DNA of 64,000 nt from Agapetus fuscipes (GCA_951799405.1 OX637353.1:1488001-1552000), one strand, 5' to 3'; counted from the stretch's first letter, positions 45,178 to 58,257 are shown. Made by a program: numbers and translations. Notes: generated by a model from the sequence alone, not told the origin.

Positions 45178-48100
45178 TCCTTTATTATATTGCCCTTCGT
45201 CGTCGTCATTCGTCGTCGAGTTTCGATTTTCAAAATCAATGCCATCACAGCAGATGAAACACATTCATGCTCTATAGCAAATTAATTTTTGTATATATGC
45301 TGCAATGCGGCGAGCTTACGCGTGTGTGTTTAGAAATGTATGAAAACTTTTAGGAATTAATCTGTTTGTTCATACTAAAAATGTATGGAACAATATTGAC
45401 ATCTAGCGGCAAAACGTAAAAGTTTTTTTTACATTTTCTTTTATTTCATGCAAATTAAAAATAAAAAAAAAGCCAAATAAAAATGGATTTCAATCTGTAA
45501 TCTAAGTTGCAAACATATATAACATTTGAGATTCATATTACATGCATTCTTACGAGCAGACATGTATAAGTTCTAATCTAATCTAATCTAAGCTGCAAAG
45601 ATATATATCATTTAAGATTTATATTAAATGCATTCCCACAAGCAGATATGTATAAGTTCCCGCTTACATATGCTGCATGTGTACTTACAACATAACAGCC
45701 CATTCCAAATGAACATAAGCCCTGCAACTCTTGCCAACCTTCCCTGAAACAAAGGTGAATTTGCAAAGTAAACCATTTTTTAAAGTATGGGTGGTCAGCC
45801 TCATACCAACCTATAAGTCAAGAAAATTATTTTGTGTATTTCTTTACATAATCTAAGTTGCAAAGATACATACCATTTAAGATTCATATTAAATGCATTC
45901 CCACACGCAGACAGGTACAATTAGTTCACGCTTACAAATGCCCAATGTGGACTTGCAAAATAAAAAAACTAATCTCAAATGAACATAAGCCCTGCAACTT
46001 TTGCCGACTTTTCCTCAAACAGAGATACAATTTGCATGGTAAACCATTGCTTACAGTATGGGTGGTCAGCCACATACTAACCTTTTAGTCAAGGAAATTA
46101 TTTTGTTTAGTTCTATAATCTAAGTTGCAAAGATACATACCATTTGAGATTCATATTAAATGCATTCCCACAAGCAGACAGGTACAAGTTCACGCTTACA
46201 AATGCCCAATGTGGACTTGCAAAATAAAAAAAACTAATCTCAAATGAACATAAGCCCTGCAACTCTTGCCGACTTTTCCTCAAACAGAGATAAAATTTGC
46301 ATTGTGAACCATTGCTTACAGTATGGGTGGTCAGCCACATACTAACCTTTTAGTCAAGGAAATTATTTTGTTTAGTTCATTAATCTAAGTTGCAAAGATA
46401 CATACCATTTGAGATTCATATTAAATGCATTCCCACAAGCAGACAGGTATAAGTTCGCGCTTACAAATGCCCCATGTGGACTTATAAAATAAAAAACTAA
46501 TCTCAAATGAACATAAGCCCTGCAACTCTTGCCGACTTTTCCTCAAACAGAGATAAAATTTGCATTGTGAACCATTGCTTACAGTATGGGTGGTCAGCCA
46601 CATACTAACCTTTTAGTCAAGGAAATTATTTTGTTTAGTTCTTTAATCTAAGTTGCAAAGATACATACCATTTGAGATTCATATGAAATGCATTCCCACA
46701 AGCAGACAGGTATAAGTTCGCGCTTACAAATGCCCCATGTGGACTTATAAAATAAAAAACTAATCTCAAATGAACATAAGCCCTGCAACTCTTGCCGACT
46801 TTTCCTCAAACAGAGATAAAATTTTCATTGTAAACCATTCTTACAGTATGGGTGGTCAGCCACATACTAACCTATAAGTCAAGGAAATTATTCTATTAAG
46901 TTCTATAATCTAAGTTGCAAAGATACATACCATTTGAGATTCATATTAAATGCATTCCCACAAGCAGACAGGTATAAGTTCGCGCTTACAAATGCCCCAT
47001 GTGGACTTATAAAATAAAAAACTAATCTCAAATGAACATAAGCCCTGCAACTCTTGCCGACTTTTCCTCAAACAGAGATAAAATTTTCATTGTAAACCAT
47101 TCTTACAGTATGGGTGGTCAGCCACATACTAACCTATAAGTCAAGGAAATTATTTTATTAAGTTCTATAATCTAAGTTGCAAAGATACATACCATTTGAG
47201 ATTCATATTAAATGCATTCCCACACGCAGACAGGTACAAGTTCACGCTTACAAATGCCCAATGTGGACTTGCAAAATAAAAAAACTAATCTCAAATGAAC
47301 ATAAGCCCTGCAACTTTTGCCGACTTTTCCTCAAACAGAGATAAAATTTGCATGGTAAACCATTGCTTACAGTATGGGTGGTCAGCCACATACTAACCTT
47401 TTAGTCAAGGAAATTATTTTGTTTAGTTCTATAATCTAAGTTGCAAAGATACATACCATTTGAGATTCATATTAAATGCATTCCCACAAGCAGACAGGTA
47501 CAAGTTCACGCTTACAAATGCCCAATGTGGACTTGCAAAATAAAAAAAACTAATCTCAAATGAACATAAGCCCTGCAACTCTTGCAGACTTTTCCTCAAA
47601 CAGAGATAAAATTTGCATTGTGAACCATTGCTTACAGTATGGGTGGTCAGCCACATACTAACCTTTTAGTCAAGGAAATTATTTTGTTTAGTTCATTAAT
47701 CTAAGTTGCAAAGATACATACCATTTGAGATTCATATTAAATGCATTCCCACAAGCAGACAGGTATAAGTTCGCGCTTACAAATGCCCCATGTGGACTTA
47801 TAAAATAAAAAACTAATCTCAAATGAACATAAGCCCTGCAACTCTTGCCGACTTTTCCTCAAACAGAGATAAAATTTGCATTGTGAACCATTGCTTACAG
47901 TATGGGTGGTCAGCCACATACTAACCTTTTAGTCAAGGAAATTATTTTGTTTAGTTCTTTAATCTAAGTTGCAAAGATACATACCATTTGAGATTCATAT
48001 GAAATGCATTCCCACAAGCAGACAGGTATAAGTTCGCGCTTACAAATGCCCCATGTGGACTTATAAAATAAAAAACTAATCTCAAATGAACATAAGCCCT

Positions 48101-51100
48101 GCAACTCTTGCCGACTTTTCCTCAAACAGAGATAAAATTTTCATTGTAAACCATTCTTACAGTATGGGTGGTCAGCCACATACTAACCTTTTAGTCAAGG
48201 AAATTATTTTGATTAGTTCTATAATCTAAGTTGCAAAGATACATACCATTTGAGATTCATATTAAATGCATTCCCACAAGCAGACAGGTACAAGTTCACG
48301 CTTACAAATGCCCAATGTGGACTTGCAAAATAAAAAAAACTAATCTCAAATGAACATAAGCCCTGCAACTCTTGCCGACTTTTCCTCAAACAGAGATAAA
48401 ATTTGCATTGTGAACCATTGCTTACAGTATGGGTGGTCAGCCACATACTAACCTTTTAGTCAAGGAAATTATTTTGTTTAGTTCATTAATCTAAGTTGCA
48501 AAGATACATACCATTTGAGATTCATATTAAATGCATTCCCACAAGCAGACAGGTATAAGTTCGCGCTTACAAATGCCCCATGTGGACTTATAAAATAAAA
48601 AACTAATCTCAAATGAACATAAGCCCTGCAACTCTTGCCGACTTTTCCTCAAACAGAGATAAAATTTTCATTGTAAACCATTCTTACAGTATGGGTGGTC
48701 AGCCACATACTAACCTATAAGTCAAGGAAATTATTTTATTAAGTTCTATAATCTAAGTTGCAAAGATACATACCATTTGAGATTCATATTAAATGCATTC
48801 CCACACGCAGACAGGTACAAGTTCACGCTTACAAATGCCCAATGTGGACTTGCAAAATAAAAAAACTAATCTCAAATGAACATAAGCCCTGCAACTTTTG
48901 CCGACTTTTCCTCAAACAGAGATAAAATTTGCATGGTAAACCATTGCTTACAGTATGGGTGGTCAGCCACATACTAACCTTTTAGTCAAGGAAATTATTT
49001 TGTTTAGTTCTATAATCTAAGTTGCAAAGATACATACCATTTGAGATTCATATTAAATGCATTCCCACAAGCAGACAGGTACAAGTTCACGCTTACAAAT
49101 GCCCAATGTGGACTTGCAAAATAAAAAAAACTAATCTCAAATGAACATAAGCCCTGCAACTCTTGCCGACTTTTCCTCAAACAGAGATAAAATTTGCATT
49201 GTGAACCATTGCTTACAGTATGGGTGGTCAGCCACATACTAACCTTTTAGTCAAGGAAATTATTTTGTTTAGTTCATTAATCTAAGTTGCAAAGATACAT
49301 ACCATTTGAGATTCATATTAAATGCATTCCCACAAGCAGACAGGTATAAGTTCGCGCTTACAAATGCCCCATGTGGACTTATAAAATAAAAAACTAATCT
49401 CAAATGAACATAAGCCCTGCAACTCTTGCCGACTTTTCCTCAAACAGAGATAAAATTTGCATTGTGAACCATTGCTTACAGTATGGGTGGTCAGCCACAT
49501 ACTAACCTTTTAGTCAAGGAAATTATTTTGTTTAGTTCTTTAATCTAAGTTGCAAAGATACATACCATTTGAGATTCATATTAAATGCATTCCCACAAGC
49601 AGACAGGTATAAGTTCGCGCTTACAAATGCCCCATGTGGACTTATAAAATAAAAAACTAATCTCAAATGAACATAAGCCCTGCAACTCTTGCCGACTTTT
49701 CCTCAAACAGAGATAAAATTTTCATTGTAAACCATTCTTACAGTATGGGTGGTCAGCCACATACTAACCTATAAGTCAAGGAAATTATTCTATTAAGTTC
49801 TATAATCTAAGTTGCAAAGATACATACCATTTGAGATTCATATTAAATGCATTCCCACAAGCAGACAGGTATAAGTTCGCGCTTACAAATGCCCCATGTG
49901 GACTTATAAAATAAAAAACTAATCTCAAATGAACATAAGCCCTGCAACTCTTGCCGACTTTTCCTCAAACAGAGATAAAATTTTCATTGTAAACCATTCT
50001 TACAGTATGGGTGGTCAGCCACATACTAACCTATAAGTCAAGGAAATTATTTTATTAAGTTCTATAATCTAAGTTGCAAAGATACATACCATTTGAGATT
50101 CATATTAAATGCATTCCCACAAGCAGACAGGTACAAGTTCACGCTTACAAATGCCCAATGTGGACTTGCAAAATAAAAAAAACTAATCTCAAATGAACAT
50201 AAGCCCTGCAACTCTTGCCGACTTTTCCTCAAACAGAGATAAAATTTGCATTGTGAACCATTGCTTACAGTATGGGTGGTCAGCCACATACTAACCTTTT
50301 AGTCAAGGAAATTATTTTGTTTAGTTCATTAATCTAAGTTGCAAAGATACATACCATTTGAGATTCATATTAAATGCATTCCCACAAGCAGACAGGTATA
50401 AGTTCGCGCTTACAAATGCCCCATGTGGACTTATAAAATAAAAAACTAATCTCAAATGAACATAAGCCCTGCAACTCTTGCCGACTTTTCCTCAAACAGA
50501 GATAAAATTTGCATTGTGAACCATTGCTTACAGTATGGGTGGTCAGCCACATACTAACCTTTTAGTCAAGGAAATTATTTTGTTTAGTTCTTTAATCTAA
50601 GTTGCAAAGATACATACCATTTGAGATTCATATTAAATGCATTCCCACAAGCAGACAGGTATAAGTTCGCGCTTACAAATGCCCCATGTGGACTTATAAA
50701 ATAAAAAACTAATCTCAAATGAACATAACGACTTTTCCTCAAACAGAGATAAAATTTTCATTGTAAACCATTCTTACAGTATGGGTGGTCAGCCACATAC
50801 TAACCTTTTAGTCAAGGAAATTATTTTGATTAGTTCTATAATCTAAGTTGCAAAGATACATACCATTTGAGATTCATATTAAATGCATTCCCACAAGCAG
50901 ACAGGTACAAGTTCACGCTTACAAATGCCCAATGTGGACTTGCAAAATAAAAAAAACTAATCTCAAATGAACATAAGCCCTGCAACTCTTGCCGACTTTT
51001 CCTCAAACAGAGATAAAATTTGCATTGTGAACCATTGCTTACAGTATGGGTGGTCAGCCACATACTAACCTTTTAGTCAAGGAAATTATTTTGTTTAGTT

Positions 51101-52243
51101 CATTAATCTAAGTTGCAAAGATACATACCATTTGAGATTCATATTAAATGCATTCCCACAAGCAGACAGGTATAAGTTCGCGCTTACAAATGCCCCATGT
51201 GGACTTATAAAATAAAAAACTAATCTCAAATGAACATAAGCCCTGCAACTCTTGCCGACTTTTCCTCAAACAGAGATAAAATTTGCATTGTGAACCATTG
51301 CTTACAGTATGGGTGGTCAGCCACATACTAACCTTTTAGTCAAGGAAATTATTTTGTTTAGTTCTTTAATCTAAGTTGCAAAGATACATACCATTTGAGA
51401 TTCATATTAAATGCATTCCCACAAGCAGACAGGTATAAGTTCGCGCTTACAAATGCCCCATGTGGACTTATAAAATAAAAAACTAATCTCAAATGAACAT
51501 AAGCCCTGCAACTCTTGCCGACTTTTCCTCAAACAGAGATAAAATTTTCATTGTAAACCATTCTTACAGTATGGGTGGTCAGCCACATACTAACCTATAA
51601 GTCAAGGAAATTATTTTATTAAGTTCTATAATCTAAGTTGCAAAGATACATACCATTTGAGATTCATATTAAATGCATTCCCACAAGCAGACAGGTATAA
51701 GTTCGCGCTTACAAATGCCCCATGTGGACTTATAAAATAAAAAACTAATCTCAAATGAACATAAGCCCTGCAACTCTTGCCGACTTTTCCTCAAACAGAG
51801 ATAAAATTTTCATGGTAAACCATTCTTACAGTATGGGTGGTCAGCCACATACTAACCTATAAGTCAAGGAAATTATTTTGTTAAGTTCTATAATCTAAGT
51901 TGCAAAGATACATACCAATCGAGATTCATTATTAAATGCATTCCCACAAGCAGACATTTATAAGTTCGCGCTTACACATAATGCATGTGGACTTACAACA
52001 TAAAAACCCAATCTCAAATTAATATAAGCCCTGCAACTCTTGCCAATCTTCCCTGAAACACAGCTGAAATCTTCAAAGTGAACCATTTTTTAAACTATGG
52101 GTGGTCGATTTTCTTTTACAAAGGCTGCATGTTTTTATTTTACATGTTTTCCGAATTTTAACGCGAGGAAACTATGCGCAATATACACATTCACCAAATG
52201 TTAAGGGGTTGGGCTGCGTAGCAGCCAGGGGCAACGCCCCTAG
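45178..52243 (+). mobile_element. Helitron-like element 2 with large internal satellite (25 units)
   Basis: A 7.07-kb element with the same ends as element 1: TCCTTTATTATATTGCCC after an A at the left, and CTAG (52,240-52,243) before a T at the right. Upstream of CTAG are two perfect hairpins, GGCTGC-GTA-GCAGCC (52,212-52,226) and GGGGC-AAC-GCCCC (52,228-52,240). The 5' region of about 320 bp (CTTCGTCGTCGTC, ATCAATGCCATCACAGCAG, TTGACATCTAGCGGCAAAAC) and the 3' region of 165 bp match element 1 closely. The rest is tandem satellite. No helicase or Rep coding is seen. The two copies differ mainly in array length. Confidence 0.8.
45501..52095. repeat. Tandem array inside Helitron 2, about 263-bp units, 25 units
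   Basis: After an 86-bp truncated unit (45,501), full units start at about 45,587, 45,852, 46,119, 46,384 and so on to 51,894; spacing is 262-267 bp, with one 246-bp step (50,596-50,842) from a 17-bp deletion near 50,729. Two unit types alternate irregularly: type A has TATAAGTTCGCGCTTACAAA and CCCCATGTGGACTTATAAAA; type B has TACAAGTTCACGCTTACAAA and CCCAATGTGGACTTGCAAAA. The many identical 60- and 75-residue minus frames starting MWLTTHTVSNGSQC are by-products of unit length and not genes. Confidence 0.95.
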
Positions 52244-52307
52244 TTTTATTGAATGTGTATCTAAATTTATGTAATTTTATTGAATGACCACACGCAACGC
52301 AAAAAAA

Positions 52308-52394
52308 AAAACGCAACTAAGCTACACATATAGTGTAACTTCTTGCCGCGTTGTCCCCGAAGGGATCGCATGTGGCGAGTTGAACCTATTGAAT
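52308..52394 (-). mobile_element. SINE family B, 3' end fragment
   Basis: AACGCAACTAAGCTACACAT, AGTGTAACTTCTTGCC, GCGTTGTCCCCGAAGGG and GCATGTGGCGA match the 3' end of the full-length copy. Preceded by an A run. Confidence 0.75.
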
Positions 52395-52459
52395 GATCAC
52401 ACTATTTGATTATATTATTTTATGGTACCATTGTGACTTTTATTTCGAAATTTCAATAC

Positions 52460-52575
52460 CTGACGATGATTATAGACTAAAACGTTTGTAAAAATAAAAA
52501 AAAATAATAAATTGTATTGGTACGTGAAAATAAAACAGTGTTTAATTTGGATCCTAAAAATTAACAAATCATTGT
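52460..52575 (+). repeat. Hammerhead-like core repeat, copy f
   Basis: CTGACGA at 52,460-52,466 is followed at 52,476-52,487 by ACTAAAACGTTTG, i.e. the GAAA box is mutated to TAAAA. Downstream, AAAATAAAACAGTGTTTAAT and TTGGATCCTAAAAATTAACA pair with the inverted copy at 44.8 kb. The same relative order of core, A-rich linker and AAAC(A/T)xTGTTT is found in copy c. Confidence 0.4.
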
Positions 52576-52579
52576 TATT

Positions 52580-55220
52580 TAGTAGATGCGCACTTGCGGT
52601 GATTATTCACAAAAGACACAAAATTATTATTCAAAGTATAATAATTTCTTTACTTAGTTGAGTACTTATTCTGTAAATAGCAGGAGAAGAGCTGGTAACA
52701 CGGTTGACTACTGAAATCACATAAAGATTAAATCATGTCTAACAGTCGTGGACTCGAAGCCCAGCCTCCTACTCAGAGCAGACGTCTGACAATCAGAGGA
52801 AGGAACTAGTCACAAAAACCCTTTTGGGTGAAATAATGTCAGAAATGTTTATTTAGCTTTTTAAAGTGCTCTTCCGCCTTAAAGATGAAATAAAATAGGT
52901 AGCATTCATTATTTAAAAAATGTCATCATTCATCAGTGAAAAAAAAAAAACAAAGTACCTACATACCTATATCCTCAATTAATCTATGAATAGCGTTGGA
53001 ATTAAATAGGAAAAATCCAAATCAATCCCGACCTTTTTGCAGAGCAAGAATTATGTAAAACCAATATATTACGTGAGACATAAAAAATATATGTTGGAGT
53101 AGGTACTGTAGGTGCTTACTGTACCGGTGTTTATCCATGTAGAGAATCTGCCCTCCTACTCAAACACACCTATTCCTACTCCACAGCGTGGAAATGAAAA
53201 AGCAGAGAGAACTCATACTATTCTGTTATACAAAAAAATTCAGATCAAATTAAATTATCATCTTGTATTTGTTCATCACAAACGTGAAATAATGTGGAAA
53301 AGAGTGCAATCCACCAACCTATTTTGCCTAGCCAGTTGTCTTCATGCGAAAGCAGAAGCTTGTGTGCATGCAATGGCATCTGAGGAACCAGGCTAAAGGC
53401 GAAGTTATGGTCAAATGGGCTAGACGCAAGATTCGAACCAACGTTATTCGATTCCAAATACCCTAGTCAAACATGCGCCTCTCCCCTCGGCCATAACATC
53501 GGTATTGTACAACATTTAAAAAAATGAGTACAGTGAAATGCCAGCGCAGACGCGAGCTGCATCCACGTTGCAAACTAGAGTCTGGTGGTTTCTGAAAGCC
53601 ACGCGAACAATGTTTTTAGAACACGTAAAACAAATATTTGAACTTCTTGGATCACAGTTTTTGGAAAAATAGTAACCTATGTATGAACATCACTTAAAGC
53701 ATACCAGTAAAAAAATAAACTTCATGTGCATATTTATCCAATACAACAATTTATTGCACATTCTTGAAGAATCAAAGTTACCTATTTAATAGATTTATTC
53801 TGAACGGAAAAACAAGTTACAGTCATTAAAAAAAATGAAATCAATGTTAAGATCAAAAGAATGAACAGCATAATATAATCACGTGTTTCTTAGTATCACA
53901 AAGAAAGGAAAGTCAATTATTATGAATAAGGTTCAGGCGCTCTCTCTGTCGTTCTGTTTCCCTACTGGTCCACATATGTACATGAGAATGTCAAACCCAT
54001 AAGCCGAGCCAATAAAAACTTGATGCCACCTGAAAAAATGTAAAAGATGATCCCCGTGGATCAGAGCACATAGGGGACGTTGACTGGAATAATTAAAATC
54101 GTCTGGCGGGGAGTACCGCGCAGGCGCTCCCTGCTCGCCAACCCATGGGCCAGTAACACTCTGGGTCTCGACAGGCTTGGATGTGCCGAGACGAGTGGGG
54201 CTTTACGCCAACTGCCGGGAAAACAAAGTCGACCCCGCGAAATTTGAACTGCGCTGTGAACTGTGCTTGAACTGTGGAGGTGTGTAATCGAAGGATAGAT
54301 TTCTCGTGATGATGAAATTTCTTTTTATGATCGAGCTCTAAACTTTAACCTAGTTATCATTATCGATGTATCGATTTCCGTTAATGGAATTATTTGTAGA
54401 TTTACCCCCCGAAGTTAGAACCTGCTGTTATCAAAGTATTTAAGGATAATTAGTAACGTGTAAAGTTAAAGTAAGTTGTGTTACCGGAATTTAATGGTGA
54501 TAAGGTTTATCTTCACGAAGTACAAAGTACATATCTGTGTTATAAAAGTAGCTCACGATTTATTTTAAGAAATATCATCCTTGCAAAATATGATCTGCAT
54601 TTGCACTCTATGTATTGATTGATTCTTTCTTGTAGATCAACTACACGGTCAAAGCCAAAATCAAATTGTTTTGTTTTTATACCAACCCGACGATAAAAGA
54701 GCTGTGTTATCGGAGTATCGATATTTCTTGTTAATAGGGGTTGTATTTAGGGGCTGCAACAAGTTGAAGTGTATGCATCTAAGTAAGGGTGCAGCTGCCA
54801 TTAATAACTCTGCATTTGTGCGGGTGGATGTTGTTGTTTTGTGCCGGAGCTGCATCCCCTCTGGGTGCTTGCAGGGGAGGGTGTGGGTGTGGGCTTGAGC
54901 TCTGGGTTTCATTGTGTAGTGGGATGTGAACTGGCCCTGTGTTGGTGAAGTGATGATTGTGATTTATAGCGCCTGGGTTTTTATTGGCTCGGCCGAAACT
55001 TTCGCAAATTGATTTCATTTTGTTGGCGATAAGGGTTTGTAATGTGTTTTCTCCCTCCCTTCTCTTTTGCTCTCGATGGATTAACGATCCACATACACGC
55101 GTTTTTATTTATTACTCTCATTTTTTTAGCAATGGAGCTCGCGTCAAATAAACATTATTTTCAAAATTTTTCATTAAAGATAAGTTGATTGCAAAGTGTA
55201 GGTACATGTTTTATTTTATC
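52580..55220. other. Unassigned DNA; GC-rich patches at 54,050-54,260 and 54,830-54,900
   Basis: No defensible ORF. The patch 54,080-54,240 (GGCGGGGAGTACCGCGCAGG, GTCTCGACAGGC, GTGCCGAGACGAG) has internal complementarity and could be part of a repeat without a second copy here. The second patch is G/T-rich on the plus strand. Confidence 0.3.
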
Positions 55221-55221
55221 A

Positions 55222-55440
55222 AATGATGATGATGATGATGATGATGGATGATTTCTTTCCTGTGGCGCCATTTAATGGTCCAGGACCATCTCAAGGGCGC
55301 CATGGCTTCTCGAGAAAAGTAGTGTCTTCAGTTCCTTTCTGAAGGTGGTGGTAGGCTGGTTCGCGCGAACACCGATGGGTAAATTGTTCCAGGCCACCGG
55401 CCCGGCCACCGCAAAGCTTCTGTCTGCAAACTTTGATGTG
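55222..55440 (-). pseudogene. L2/CR1-type LINE C-terminal tail with ATC microsatellite
   Basis: The minus strand encodes FADRSFAVAGPVAWNNLPI, GVRANQPTTTFRKELK and TLLFSR in one frame, the last about 45 codons of an L2/CR1-type reverse transcriptase ORF. A stop follows shortly and then an ATC repeat (GAT repeats at 55,222-55,248 on the plus strand), the usual short microsatellite 3' end. It is severely 5'-truncated at about 55,440. It is a separate insertion from the remnant at 28.3 kb. Confidence 0.8.
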
Positions 55441-55499
55441 TTTGCTATTTATGCTATTTATTAACAACTTTCATAATTATTTAAAAATGAAATTGGATA

Positions 55500-55715
55500 A
55501 AAACAGAGTTTTAATTCACTTATTTATTTATTTTCTTGTTTGCTCAAACATTATCTTCAGGAGCAGAATGGTTACAAATATTTATATAAAATAATTTTCA
55601 AAACAATTTTTTTCAAAACAAAAAATAATTAAGTGAATTAAAACTCTGTTTTTATCCAATTTAATTTTTAAATAATTAAAAATGACTTTCACTGTGTAAA
55701 TAGATTTACTCTTAA
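55500..55715. repeat. Hammerhead-family inverted-repeat unit
   Basis: GAGTTTTAATTCACTTATTT at 55,508 faces AAGTGAATTAAAACTCTG near 55,633, forming inverted arms. Within the left arm, TTATCTTCAGGAGCAGAATG is the reverse complement of the CTGCTCCTGAAGATAA core start; the rest of the ribozyme-like core is deleted. The right side continues to GACTTTCACTGTGTAAATAG, the family's end. Confidence 0.55.
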
Positions 55716-55719
55716 AAAT

Positions 55720-57735
55720 GAAAAAACTTTTATTGTTATTTTAAAGTAAGTGATACTCAAACGAATGCGGAAATTGGAAATGAGCAATTCGGTTTTATTA
55801 AAATTACATTTAGGTTTTCTGCAATATAATTAAATTACAAAATGCTTTTTATTTACTTTATAATTTTCTTGAAATCGAGTGTTTTTGTTATTGTAGATCA
55901 CTTCTTTGCATATCTTTTGAACCTGCTTTTTAAGTTTGCATTCATTTTAGTTAGAATATTTCAACGACTAATTAAAAAAAAACCACATGAAAGCATTTAG
56001 GTATAAAGTAATCAACCCATTTTTTTGTAGACACAATTTTCCGAAAGTGTATCGAGGTCAGATATAAATCTAAAGCGTATCGTTTAGCCACAACATAATA
56101 ATGGAAGTACTTCCAGTGTGTACCTGACATTATTTGAGCGTTGTATTCTACGAGGAAAATAAGGGCTTCCTACACTCGGCGCAAACAAAGGCTTTGCTTT
56201 TCTTTGATATGTGTTGTGATAGTTTACCGCTAAGGGTATCACGTACCACACGCCCAGCCACGCACCGACATGTCCTCTGTTACATTTCGGCAACTGATTG
56301 TGTACATTCTCACTAACCCACTAACACACGGCGATTGAGTTACCAACAGTATCAAAGAAAATCCCAGCTCAACCGCAGCTTCCTTGTAATGTTATGTGAT
56401 TTGATGGAAACACAATGTTTGTGGGCTTATATTATATTTGGGGACCTTTGCTGTGTAGGTACTATTTATTAATTGAAGTGCCTGGACCTAAAACCGATGT
56501 CAAAAATGATGAGGCTCGCTGGAAGAGAGAGAATGTACCGGACAAACGTAAAGCGGCTAAGCTGCAGTTATTCTACGGATGCAACTTTATGTAACATTGC
56601 CTCTAAAAGAATCATATGTGATAAAAGCAACATATTAAATTACACAGGTAAGGGAGAAAACTTTATGCCAAACACTTAATTTCAAAGAGGGAGTTGTCCT
56701 GATCTTGCGGGAGCAGATTCTCGCTAAGGCTTAATAAACCTTCCCGGCACGATTATTTGAGTATGAAGAAAGTACTGAAACCATAAATCATATCAGACAT
56801 CCATGACGGAAAAACAGTCATCTAGCTAAATCTTTGTTTTTAAACAAATAATGCAAAATGTGGATGTCAATTTATGGTTACTAAAGGAACCATATATTTA
56901 TCTTATTAGATTTTAACAAATTTTCAAGTTTTCATAAAGAAAATCGAGTGTGCACAAATTCAATGGGCAAAAACGTTGTGATTTCATCATTTTTAAATTT
57001 TATTAGTTACCTCTTATAGACCTGTGAGTGAACATCCGCTTAGGGTTCATCGATGTTGAATTCTGAGCATCTTAGGTAAAAGCTATCGAAATGAAATTTT
57101 TTGCACATTTTTCTAACATGCTGGATTAAAAGCGTTTACTCGAAATTCGTTTCTAACTTAAAAAGTGATCGTGTTTATGTTTAATTCAGCAGGAAAATAA
57201 ATACACCCATAAGAAATCAAGGCTGTCTGGCAGTCCTGCCTGGCTATGTGTTGCAGCCAACAGCTGTACTTTGTAAGGTTGTCTGCTTGTCCACACCCTT
57301 TCACGAAAAATATGAACAAAGGAAACTACAATCGCAAACCGATATCGCAAGCTCCCACGCTAAGTAATTACTATTAGCTGTGCTTAATGGATTATTTATG
57401 TACTCGGGGATGCCGTTTCTAGACCTTTGATTATTGAAATACCTACAGAAAAAAAAGAAAACTAATTCCTTTGCCAAACTGCCCGCTTATGGAATGAGAT
57501 AGGTACCGGTATCTGTGTTTCCATCTCAATTTAACCTTGCCCTTTTCAAATCCAATATCAATCGCCATTCAGTGTCTCAAAAAAAAGCAACGCAATGCAA
57601 CACACACCACAGCACTGCGCAGCTAATGGCCCTGCAACCAGATAAGGACTGCTACATCATCAACACCTCTGCGGTGTCATAGAGCCCTAGAGTCTTAAAT
57701 TTAGGGAGTCTCCCGCACAGGCGTCATTATGCAAC
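55720..57735. other. Unassigned DNA
   Basis: Mixed composition, short frames without domains, no visible repeat partners. Confidence 0.4.
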
Positions 57736-57737
57736 TC

Positions 57738-57938
57738 ATAACGCAACTAAGCTACACATATAGTGTAACTTCTTACCTGTTTTTTACAGGTAAGGGGGCC
57801 GGCCTCACACCAACCCCTTTCAGTTAAAGTGGGGGTTTTCCCAGCTCCCAGGGGGCTGGTTCTCATTTCTTGTGAAGGCTGAGGACACCTTTGAGATCGA
57901 ACCCTTGCTCTCGGCATGGAATGCAAGCATTCTTCCAA
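57738..57938 (-). mobile_element. SINE family B, internally deleted copy
   Basis: The head (57,938-57,890: GAATGCTTGCATTCCATGCC, GAGCAAGGGTTCGATC) and the 3' end (AAGAAGTTACACTATATGTG) are present, but the middle between AGCCTTCACAAGAAATGAG and the head lacks about 80 bp found in the full-length copy. Confidence 0.85.
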
Positions 57939-57939
57939 T

Positions 57940-58250
57940 TAAAATAATAATAATAATAATTTATTTATTTATACAAAAAAAACACCTCTTCACATTACAT
58001 TTGTACACACAAGGACTTTAACTTAATAAGAAAAATACATGTGCCTGAACTAGGAAATCCTGTATCTCAGGCGTCGAGAGCTTGTACACAATATATACCC
58101 AAGTAAATAATAATTATTACATTAATTCATATTTTAATACTACCATCTTAAATCTTGGTTCTAATACTATGAACTTAGTTAACTCAAGATATAAGGATAA
58201 ACAAATGTAAAATATAAATATAAATTTACTCAACTACAATTGAGCTATCG
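57940..58250. other. AT-rich DNA with an AAT microsatellite
   Basis: An AAT/ATT tandem lies at about 57,944-57,963. No other feature is seen. Confidence 0.5.
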
Positions 58251-58257
58251 ATCTTTT

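Noticed and set aside
46113..51326. Many identical 60- and 75-residue minus-strand ORFs
   Set aside because: They recur only because the satellite unit recurs. No domain, no independent start context, and type A and B units give different C-termini.
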